Made by a program: the position numbers and the translations under genes
Notes under the pieces: generated by a model
Told to the model about the DNA's origin: nothing
What the model saw: only the letters and a program-made list of their open reading frames with translations
Databases searched by the model: none
Shown: positions 46,801 to 55,400 of the stretch, piece after piece
Position numbering within the stretch: position 1 is the first letter of the stretch
Layout: each line of letters begins with the position of its first letter
NCBI RefSeq assembly: GCF_900246225.1
Contig: NC_039317.1
Span: forward strand, 72,501 to 136,500
DNA length: 64,000 nt
Direction of reading: 5' to 3'
Source: Astatotilapia calliptera
Lineage: Eukaryota; Chordata; Actinopteri; Cichliformes; Cichlidae

Positions 46801-49280
46801 AACAGGACAGCTGGCAGATGACTTGTTTCTGTGTTCCTATTATTTAAAAGTGTCACATTTGGATTTAGTTCATGTTAATTTGTCCCAACACAAGTTGCTG
46901 ATGCAAATGAAATAATACTTTCATTAGGCTGGTAAAGAAAAAAAGCTTATAGGAGAGCAAACACCTAAACATCCATCCATCCATCCATCCATCTTCATCC
47001 GCTTTGTCCGGGGCCGGGTCGTGGGGGCAGCAGCCTAAGCAAAGAGGCCCAGACCTCCCTCTCCCCAGCCACCTCCTCCAGCTTGTCCGGGGGAATACCA
47101 AGGTGTTCCCAGGCCAGCCGAGAGATATAATCTCTGTAGCGTGTCCTGGGTCTGCCCCGGGGCCTCCTCCCGGTGGGACATGCCTGGAACACCTCACCCA
47201 GGAGGCGCCCAGGGGGCATCCTCGCCAGATGCCCGAACCACCTCAGCTGGCTCCTTTCGATGTGGAGCAGCAGCTGCTCTACTCTGAGCCCCTCCCGGAT
47301 GGCCGAACTTCTCACCCTATCTCTAAGGGAGAGGCCAGCCACCCTTTGGAGGAAGCTCATTTCTGCCGCTTGTATCCGCGATCTCGTTCTTTCGGTCACT
47401 ACCCACAGCTCGTGGCCATAGGTGAGGGTAGGGACGTAGATCGACCGGTAAATTGAGAGCTTCGCTTTTACACTCAGCTCCCTCTTCACCACGACGGACC
47501 GGTGCAGCGTCCGCATTACTGCAGCTGCAGCCCCAATCAGTCTGTCGATCTCCGGCTCCCTTCTCCCATCACTCGCGAACAAGACCCCGAGATACTTGAA
47601 CTCCTCCACTTGTGGCAGGAACTCATCCCCGACCCGGAGTGGGCACTCCACCCTTTTCCGGCTGAGAACCATGGCCTCAGATTTGGAGGTGCTGATCCTC
47701 ATTCCCGCTGCTTCACACTCGGCTGCAAACCGTTCCAGTGCGGGCAGTGGCTGAAGCAAAAACTCGGGTGTGGGAGGAGTTCGGAGAGGCCATGGAAAAA
47801 GACTTTCGGACTGCCTCGAAGAGATTCTGGCAAACCGTCAGACGTCTCAGGAGGGGAAAGCGGTGCTCTACCTGCACTGTGTATAGTGCTGGCGGAGCGC
47901 TGCTGACGTCGACTGAGAATATTGTCAGGCGGTGGAAGGAATACTTCGAGGACCTCCTTAATCCCACTGACACGTCTTCCGAGGAGGAAGCAGAGTCTGG
48001 GGATGAGGGGAATGACCCGCCAATTTCCGGGGGCGAGGTCACTGAGGCAGTTAAACAACTCCTTGGTGGCAGAGCTCCTGGTGTTGATGAGGTCCGCCCC
48101 GAGTTCCTGAAGGCTCTGGACGTTGTAGGGCTGTCCTGGTTGACACGCCTCTGCAATGTTGCGTGGAGATCAGGGGCAGTACCTGTGGACTGGAAGACCG
48201 GGGTGGTGGTCCCCATCTTTAAGAAAGGGGACCGGAGGGTGTGTTCCAACTACAGGGGGATCACACTCCTCAGCCTCCCTGGGAAAGTCTATGCCAGGGT
48301 GCTGGAAAGGAGAGTTCGTCCGTTAGTCGAACCTCGGATACAGGAGGAACACCTAAACATGTACCAACAATTTGTTACTTTTTAGCATTTTATCTGTAGA
48401 TAGCAACACTTAAAGAGGAGCAGAAAGAAATCACAGGCTGCCAGATACCAAGCAAACCTAGGCCTCTGTAACAAGAGCTCAGTGTTTCATATACAGACAG
48501 CTCAACCAGGAGAGCTACAGCAGTATTTTCCAGATGTCCAAAGTCAAAAGATGCCATCATGAATGTACTCAGAGGTTTGAAGCAGCTGAAGGTGGTGGCA
48601 GGCGGCAGAGCATCTCAGAGGAGGAAACTATTCGCTAATGTTCATCGGTTCCAGACTTCAAGCAGTCTTTGACGCAGAGGATGTTAATCTAATGTTCAAA
48701 TAACCCTCATAACTTTGCCGGCTCAGTTTCTGTTGAGCCTGTGGAAATGGAGGAACCCCTTTAATTAAAGCTGAGAGCTTTCAGCTTGTTTTACATCACT
48801 TCCCCTGTTGGTGTTTGCAGGAGCAACACTGCAAAAATGTGATCCCCGTACACGTTTTTGTGGAACCAAGTGTAATTCGTAAGTGGCGGTTTTTATCATT
48901 TGAAACCATCGTTGTGTCATGATTTATATATCTCTACACAATAAACAAGAGTTACCCCCTATTCACAGATTTTCTTGTATGATTATCCACAAGTATAGCT
49001 TGAGCAAGGAGAGCGCTTGGTTGGGTGGGGTGTAAGGGTAACAGCACTTTCTTTAAACAGTATAATTAAGTATGACCTATTTTAGAAAGCCCTAAAAGCA
49101 AGCTAACCATACGTCCATGTCCCAGTGTATTCGCTCTAACGTGAAGAGCTGCGAGCATTTCTAACACGGAGCCAATGAAAGAGATTTAAAGTCAAACCTG
49201 GCTTCCTTTGTATGCACTGCAAACAGTTTTTTGTCGCAGGTGATAATAATCCAGTTTCCACAAAAACCTACAGCACTCAT
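37844..49280 (-). CDS. wdr4: WDR4, WD-repeat non-catalytic subunit of tRNA (guanine-N7)-methyltransferase
   Basis: WDR4 is the WD40 partner of METTL1 in the nuclear complex that makes m7G46 in tRNAs. I read 11 exons from 5' to 3' on the minus strand: 49280-49198, 46706-46638, 46458-46312, 46228-46072, 45804-45692, 45590-45530, 43923-43819, 42014-41950, 40093-39907, 39481-39412, 38031-37844. All are GT-AG and phase-consistent. They total 1245 nt, or 414 residues plus stop, against 412 in human. Diagnostic stretches are LLVADKSGDVYVFSV, GHLSMLL, TADRDEKIRVS, LLSGSGDGTLKLWDY, and the C-terminal VTFDNVAVYL followed by a basic tail ending TQPFA. The Arg in DRDEKIRVS, important in the human protein, is conserved. 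The gene is complete, lies tail-to-tail with PDE9A, and its introns hold LINE, hAT and MITE insertions. Confidence 0.95.
38110..38360. repeat. Interspersed repeat in WDR4 intron 10 (family of 34480-34690)
   Basis: GTTGATTCTGTTCAACCCAACG, TTTTCAGCAGGAGAAACATA and CACTCATCCAGGTGACGTCTTC parallel 34480-34690. It precedes the LINE at 38390 and has no coding potential. Confidence 0.5.
38390..39402 (+). mobile_element. LINE (L2-like) 3' part in WDR4 intron 10, antisense to the gene
   Basis: The open frame ending at 38997 repeats the 19625-20770 protein almost word for word (DQDMSFNAHIKQIC, DAEKLVHAFITSRLDDCNSL, LIQNAAARVLTGTRK). It lacks about 17 residues after REQIS, corresponding to PVLASLHWLPVKSRI. 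The 3' UTR ends about 10 nt from the donor of WDR4 exon 10. It is a young 5'-truncated copy. Confidence 0.85.
40260..40500 (+). repeat. LINE 3'-UTR-like fragment in WDR4 intron 8
   Basis: TTATTGTATTTTTGCACACG, AAGAATTTCACTCACATGTACTGTACC and GTGATGTGACAATCAAAGTGATTTGATTTG are typical of L2-like 3' ends, with a short terminal tandem (GATTTGATTTG). No coding part. Confidence 0.5.
42863..43086. mobile_element. hAT-type MITE with 8-bp target duplication CACTACAC
   Basis: The ends are CAGGGGTAGGCAACTCC and GGAGTTGCCTACCCCTG, perfect inverted repeats of 17 bp. CACTACAC lies at 42855-42862 and 43087-43094. It is 224 bp, in a WDR4 intron, and the sister of 31417-31641. Confidence 0.94.
44251..45478. 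mobile_element. Non-autonomous hAT element with 8-bp target duplication CTCATACA
   Basis: The ends are TAGGGGTGGGCGATA and TATCGCCCAGCCCTA. CTCATACA flanks both sides (44243-44250 and 45479-45486). It is 1,228 bp with no transposase. It contains a short coding scrap at 44482-44556 that resembles the psq domain of the pogo transposase. It lies in a WDR4 intron. Confidence 0.9.
44482..44556 (-). pseudogene. Psq-domain scrap of a pogo-type transposase inside the hAT element
   Basis: The minus strand reads QQHGNRAAAREFNINESMLR, near-identical to EEHGNRAAAREFKINESMVR of the transposase at 1614-2879. The DNA is clearly diverged (for example CATTGATTCATTAATGTTGAA against CATCGATTCGTTAATCTTAAA), so the source was a relative and not that copy. 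Confidence 0.75.
46973..48347. mobile_element. LINE insertion with inverted 5' half and 13-bp target duplication
   Basis: The 3' part is on the minus strand (46973 to about 47742): ALERFAAECEAAGMRISTSK, EEFKYLGVLFASDGRREPEI, LRWFGHLARMPPGRL, ending in an (ATCC)n tail. The 5' part is on the plus strand (about 47743-48347): AEAKTRVWEEFGEAMEKDFR, APGVDEVRPEFLKALD, GVVVPIFKKGDRRVCSNYRG, ending PRIQEE. The FADD segment between them is deleted. AACACCTAAACAT occurs at 46960-46972 and 48348-48360. This is the layout expected from twin priming during target-primed reverse transcription. It lies in WDR4 intron 1. Confidence 0.92.
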
Positions 49281-49400
49281 GATGCTTAACGCGACTGGGC
49301 ACCCATGTGTGCGACGGGAAACTGCCGTATTTTGTCGCGTACGAAATACGTCACGGAACGCCCCTTGAGTACGGGACGCACATAAGAAGCGCGGCCGTGT
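49198..49400 (-). promoter_or_regulatory. wdr4: WDR4 first coding exon and CpG-rich promoter region
   Basis: The start codon is at 49280-49278 on the minus strand. It opens MSAVGFCGNWIIITC, matching the start of vertebrate WDR4 (MAGSVGLALCG...). The exon ends two bases into a codon before a GTTTGA donor. The 120 bp immediately upstream (49281-49400) contains many CpG dinucleotides in an otherwise AT-rich neighbourhood, as expected for a housekeeping promoter. No TATA box was seen. Confidence 0.6.
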
Positions 49401-49944
49401 CCACAGGAGAAGAAGTACGAGTAAAAATAACTTTAAAATCGGAGCAAAACCTTGAAAATTAAGATTTAAAGACTGCTCATACTTCCAGCACAGGTAGCGC
49501 TTAGCTTGAAAGGCGGGGAAGTTTATTATTGAGGTATTTTAACATTGCTGTGATGCTGCTGTTCAGGTTTAGGGTCTGTTGTTTTAGTGAATGGCTCATT
49601 GTGCCCAGCGCACGCAGGCTGTACAGAAATATGTACAACAGCTCGAGCACTGGGGCCTGGCAGCATGGCAGCCCCACCCTGTCAACATGGCATCTGTTGT
49701 TACAGTTTTGCTCATATCCATCATACCCACGGGGATACCCACAGTGAATACTTTTTTAAACGGCTTTTGTGGGAAACTTGCACCATGTCACTGAGATGGC
49801 ATCCAGCCACAGGGAGGGATACACGGGGCAACGCAAGCAAGCTCTAAATGAAACAGTTTCCCTTGTGAAATAGAGCAAGGTGCTAGTGAAAATTCTCCAT
49901 AAGACCCAGTGACAGAGAAGCCTCATAAGAAACTGGGTCTGTTG

Positions 49945-50110
49945 TCAGCTGTGGCTGTGGCTCAAATAGTAAAGCAAGCTGGAAGGTTGGTGGATGAATC
50001 CCTTGCCCCTCCTGTCCTGTGTCAAAGTATCTTTGAGCAAGATGCTGAACCCAGAGTTGCCCCCAGTATGTCCAAAAGAGTATATGTATGTGAATGTTAG
50101 GGTATGAGTG
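49945..50110 (+). repeat. tRNA-derived SINE (family of 26975-27135)
   Basis: GCTGTGGCTCAAATAGTAAAGC and GGTTGGTGGATGAATCCCTTGCCCC are decayed A- and B-box regions, then CTTTGAGCAAGATGCTGAACCC, the same body as the copy at 27 kb. Confidence 0.55.
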
Positions 50111-50434
50111 ACTGTGTTACTCCCTCTCCATGGCAACCAAGGGACCCGGGGGATTGCATCCAAAGCTGGTACAGCTCCACCCTCGCTGGGAGACAGACTG
50201 ACCTGTACTTTGATTTTTCCCCCTTTTTTGAACATACTGCACCCTTTTATTTATGTCTGTGACAGCGTTGTTCTGCACCTCTTTGTGCAGGATGGCTTGA
50301 CACATCGGCGCAGTTGGCAACAACTGAGGCAAAACACTTTTTATCGTAATGTCTCTGTGGACCCTGTTGGTGGGACACCTGGTCCTCAGATGCCTGGAAA
50401 GGAGGACCCTTAAAGCCTACATTAGCTTTTTCTC

Positions 50435-50520
50435 AATTCAGGAGCTGCATCCTTCGGGGGACCCGGCCTTCACAGTCTACGTGGGCCAAGTCCTCCGAAG
50501 ACTGAGAATGCTGGAAGTGA
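50435..50520. repeat. Palindromic MITE-like fragment
   Basis: ATCCTTCGGGGGACCCGGCC and GGGCCAAGTCCTCCGAAG are partly self-complementary and resemble ends of a fish MITE family. Truncated; class unassigned. Confidence 0.3.
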
Positions 50521-50599
50521 GTGGCTGTGAAAGGGGACGGTCTAGCCTTCAGATTTGTGTCACCAGCTGTCTCAGTGGAGTTTAATAGACTCAGCCGTC

Positions 50600-52360
50600 T
50601 GCTCCTTGTTACTTAAAATATAACAGGACACTGGAGTAAATTCTCTACCAACTCCAAAAGTAGAAAAGTTGTAACACTGTGTAAAATATAAATAAAAACA
50701 GAATACAGTAATTCATGATTATAATTTCTCATTTTGAATTTGATGGCAGCGTCAGCTCTTCGAAGTTGGGGTGGGGAGAACAAAAAGCTGGAAAAGTAAG
50801 TGACATCAAAAGAAATATCTTTTGCCATTGATTATGTTAACTGGCCAGGTCAGTGACATGATTGGGTATAAAAAGAGCAGCTAATGCATAATTTATGGTC
50901 CCAGAAACACATCTGTCTACATACATGTTCTAACAGCAAGAGCAAGCTGTTCACCCACTTCAGATGTGCTCCCATGAAAGCCTTTACGATCCTAATTGTA
51001 CATCGCTGGGAGCAGATGTAAAACTAAATACAGCAAGAAAAGCATAGACAGCATCTGTCGTGGACATTTTTTCATTACAATTAACAGTCAGTTTCACTTC
51101 AGCTCTCCAGGTACTTTCGTATATCTTCCCTCTTCACCGCCCTGGCTGCTTACTTTGTACAGCACAAGCAACAGTGGCCCACAGACTATTCATACAAATT
51201 GTCATATACAGATAACATTGTAGCAACATTTAGTCCTATTGAAATTCTTAGACGCGTGTCCCCCAACTTTACATGAACATATATAAAGTAAACAGGTATA
51301 TTAAAGAAAAAATAATAATACTAAAATTAAAAATGTAATAAAAATAATAAAAGTGTTAAAAATTATGTTAAGAGAATTTAAAACAAATAGTTTAGTATTT
51401 ACAGTTTGTGTAAAACTGTGCAGTGAGCATTCAAAGTGGCATTGTTTAAAGTGACAGTGTGTAGAGTCCAGTAACTGTAGTGAGTGTGTACAACACAGTA
51501 AAGCACTGTGTTGTACGGATACACAGTGGCTGTGGTGCTCATGCTCAGATTTAGGTTTTATCAAGTCTGGCAGAGATGAATTTGTATTTAAGCTGATGAT
51601 GCTTAGATTAATTCACTGAACTCCAGCTGTACACTGTCAAGTGTAAAGACAGTATAAACTGTATAGTGTCAGTGTGGGGGATGAAACTGCTGACATCTTG
51701 TTAAATTCAGTTGTTTAAGGACACAGAGAGCAGCAGGTCAGCAGATTACAGCATGTGCATAAAGAAAATCTACAGAAGCCCACAATAGAAATTGCTGGGA
51801 GTCGATCCTTCTCCCTATGTGGAGCCATTACAGCCAGTGTTAGGGTTTTCTGACCTGCTGAATCCTACTTGGAAATGCAGCTGGAAACCTGTGTGCTTAT
51901 TGCAGCAAACACAGCAGTCTCCTCTCTGTGTGTTTTACTTTATAAACTGATTTATTGTAAAGAGCAGCACGATTGTTAACAGAGGGAGAATCCATTACAG
52001 TCACAGCTTGTTGTCTTTAACAGTCTCAATATTTTTGTTTGTTGTTTGTGTGGATTTCTCCGAAATTTGTGTTGAGTTATTCACAGTCACAGTATAATAA
52101 GCAGTTGTGACCACAGCCAAATTGGCCAGCAGATGTCACTGTGGAGATGGGTTTCATCTCCACGGGGATAGATGGAGGCAGGTGATCCGCTGTGGCGCCG
52201 CCACAAGAGTGAGTCTCGCTTATTTACACGAGGAGAAGCCTCCAAATGTCTGTACTGACACAACCTAAATCACTATATAGTAAAAGTAAAAAGAAGGCCT
52301 ATCGAATCACGTCGCTTTTAAATCCTTTAAAATCAAAACATTGTTTTTCAAAGTTCCATT
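50600..52360. other. Region between WDR4 and NDUFV3 promoters, no gene seen
   Basis: AT-rich, with a low-complexity AATAATA stretch near 51310-51380. No conserved exon was found. The stretch is upstream of both head-to-head genes and could hold regulatory sites that I cannot identify by eye. Confidence 0.4.
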
Positions 52361-52365
52361 GGTAT

Positions 52366-52424
52366 CACGGAACTCTTGTATTTAAGCCCAGTTTCCGACC
52401 GGAGAATAATATTGGGAACACGAA
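52366..52424 (+). promoter_or_regulatory. NDUFV3 5' flank with an inverted CCAAT motif
   Basis: CCATTGG (inverted CCAAT) lies at 52366-52372, about 55 bp before the NDUFV3 start codon, and the context CGAAATGGC is an acceptable start. The transcription start is not visible, so the motif could lie in the 5' UTR. Confidence 0.3.
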
Positions 52425-55400
52425 ATGGCGACTTTCTTGTTTCGCATAGGACGATTGGGTCCTCTCAAGGTAACAAGAACTGTACTAGCTCTCAGTGTTT
52501 TACTGTATCGGTGTCGTGTTTAGTTGTACTAGTACAGATACAACACTTGGACTCAGTCACATCAACGCTGGCGTCTGTAGTACAGACCAGTCGGCAACTG
52601 TCGGAACAGGACAGGCCAACCGCAGCACCGACACATGACCCTGAAACTGTCACAGTTACAGGTCACATCGTTTGTTCCTGTTGTTATTGGAAAGAGGCGA
52701 ACCACTTTGAAAAAGGGGAAATAAATGATCTCTGTGCTCTGATAGTTTAAGCCGGTTTTTATCACGGTTAGGACTGATTTTTTTCTTAGGGGGGATGGAT
52801 TGCACAGCATACAGGCACAAAACTGAATTGTTGGTGGCTGATGGCTCCTGTCAGATGATGATGATGATGGTCCTCACGTACTTTTTGTCCCTTGGTCCAA
52901 AATGTGAACATCGGCATCCTTTATGTGCATGTGTACAACTGAGTCTTACGCTGTGGTGGCTCTTCCATGTTGTGGGATGGCTGTTTGGTTTCTCCTTTGT
53001 AGAGGTCCCAGCATTCCCTGCTGCACTTGACTGTATACATGTTTTATACATGTTTTTAGCTTGTGTTTGGGAGTGTTGGCCTTGGGACCGACTTTTAGAA
53101 CCCTTCCCAGGCGTGTCAGCCCCAACTCACACCTTTCCTCGGTGACTTGATAAAATAGGTGATAAACGAACATAATAAAGCTAAAATGTCTTCACAGTCT
53201 GATTTTATGAATAGATGAATTTACTCATCAGGCATAACATTATGATCATTGACATGTGAAGTAAAATTTTGATTTGCTGACCTGATTTGGAATATATTTG
53301 GGAGTAAGTGGACATTTTCTCCCCAAGGATCATGTGTTAGAAGCAGGAAGAAACGGGGAAGCATGAGGATTTGACTGTTTGATAAGGGCCAAAGTGGGAT
53401 GGCTAGACGACGGGGTCAGAGCATCTCCTAGTGTGACGGCAATGTGATGCTTTGGGTAAAGTTCTGCTGGGAAAACGTGAATCTTTGTGGGTATTCTCTG
53501 ATGGCCGAGGTAATGCATGCTGCCACGGAGCAAAAAGGTTCAGAAATGGTTCATGGTTCACAACAATGATTTTGAGGCGCTCACTTGGCCTCCAAATCCC
53601 AAGATCTCAGTTCAGTCGAGCATCTGTGAGACGTGTAGGACAAAAAAGTCAGATCTATGGAGGTCCCAGCTCGCAGCTTACAGGACCTGAAGGATCTGAC
53701 ATGTTGGTGCCAGATTCCACTGCGCACCATCAGGAGTCTGGTGTAGTCCATGCCTCGGCCTGAAGTCAGGGTTGTTTTGGCAGCTGAAGGAGGACCAACA
53801 CTATGTTAGGAAGATGATTATAATGTTACAGTTGATCAGTCTAAGTAAGAGCGCTCAAAACGAGCAGTGTGTACAGTTTAGGTCAGAAGTTTATATACGC
53901 TCATCACTGGGCATGAATGTCACGCTAATTTGACTTGTTCTTTTTTCCAGGGTGGAATGATTGTACAGCATATATCTTTAATGGCTTTAAAGTTTGAATT
54001 TATTTTGGATTTTCCATACACAGTCAAAAATATACATACTGGCTTGAATATATGCAAACACTGACACCTCAACCAGATGCTTTTGGTAGTCACCAGTAAA
54101 CCTCTGGCATAATTCTGGCTGGTTATATGACCAATCTTTCTGGTACAATTGGTAGAGTTTATTTAAATTGGTTGGATTCCTGGGATGGATCCAACTTTTA
54201 AGTGTAGTCCACAAATTTTCAATAAGGTTGAAGTTGGGATCTTTGGGAAGGACATTCAGTAAGGCTGCGTTCACACTGCAGGCGAAAGCGCATCAAATCC
54301 GATTTTTTTTTTTTTTTTTTGTGACCCATCTATCCGATCATGGTGTGACAGTGTGAACGGCACAAATCCAATCTGGGTCACTTTCGTATGTGGTCCTGAA
54401 TCCGATACATATCTGATGTTTTAGAAAGCGACTGCTGTTTGATGGTCATGTCGCATTAAATCCGTCTTTTACGTCACTGACACAAGACAGACGCCAATTA
54501 TCAGCTCCGGAGAAGACATCACGAACACTTCCTGGCCATCCAGCGTAGATGTCAGTGAAACTGTTGGGAAGACAGCGTTGGAGAAACGTGAACATTTTAT
54601 TTGTACTGTATAATCTGCAGATTCTGACAGAAATCTGCAGCTATCCTTTGAAGCACCGCTCCTCTAAAACAGCAATAAGGATCATTATTAGGTTAATTAC
54701 ATTATTATGTAAATAACAAAATAACTTAAAGCAAAAATTGGAAAACGTAAAGTCTGAAGTCTTTACATTAAGGCCATCAGTCAAACATGCTGTTGTTCTG
54801 GGTCTAAACAGAGCGCGTTGTGTGTGACGTCTTCTTTTGCGCATGCGGCCGCTTTGAGCGTTCACACTAGAGCGCGTTTGCTGTCGCATTTTATTTGTAG
54901 TGTGAACGAGCAGACAAAAAAATCGGATTTGGTCAAAAAATCTGAATTGAGCATTAAGACCTGCAGAGTGAACGTAGCCTCAGTGTGATGTTAGCCTGCT
55001 CTATCCATTCTAAAAACACTTTTGATGTGTGTTAAGGATCATAGTTTATTCAGATGTGTTGCAGCAGGGACACATTTAAACGTTTCAGGACTCCGGCCCT
55101 CGAGGGCTGCAGTTTGACACCCGTGCCCTAGTGTGTCCAAGTTTCAGGTGGTTTGAGGTGAAGTCGGAGAATTTGGAGGTAGACCAGAGGTTTCTTAATA
55201 GGTCAGCACCCTCTCAGACCATGACAATGTAAAACTCACTTCACGGTGGACAGTGTTGATGGTGTTCAGGCAGTTTCCTCTTCGTGGCAGACTTTAAAAT
55301 TGGTCAGATAAATAAATGCTTAGTGGTGGTGGATGCAAAAATGGTGCAGATAGACTTAAAGTGACTATAAAGAAGTTAATGTGTGTCAGGTCTTTTCAGA

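Noticed and set aside
46995..47759. 254-residue open frame on the minus strand as a host gene
   Set aside because: It is the C-terminal part of a LINE protein, bounded by an (ATCC)n tail and a target-site duplication.
47738..48385. Separate functional reverse transcriptase gene
   Set aside because: It stops before the active-site motif and is the inverted 5' half of the same truncated LINE insertion.
52795..53145. 116-residue open frame in NDUFV3 intron 1
   Set aside because: It has no recognisable text, overlaps opposing frames, and lies between transposon remnants.
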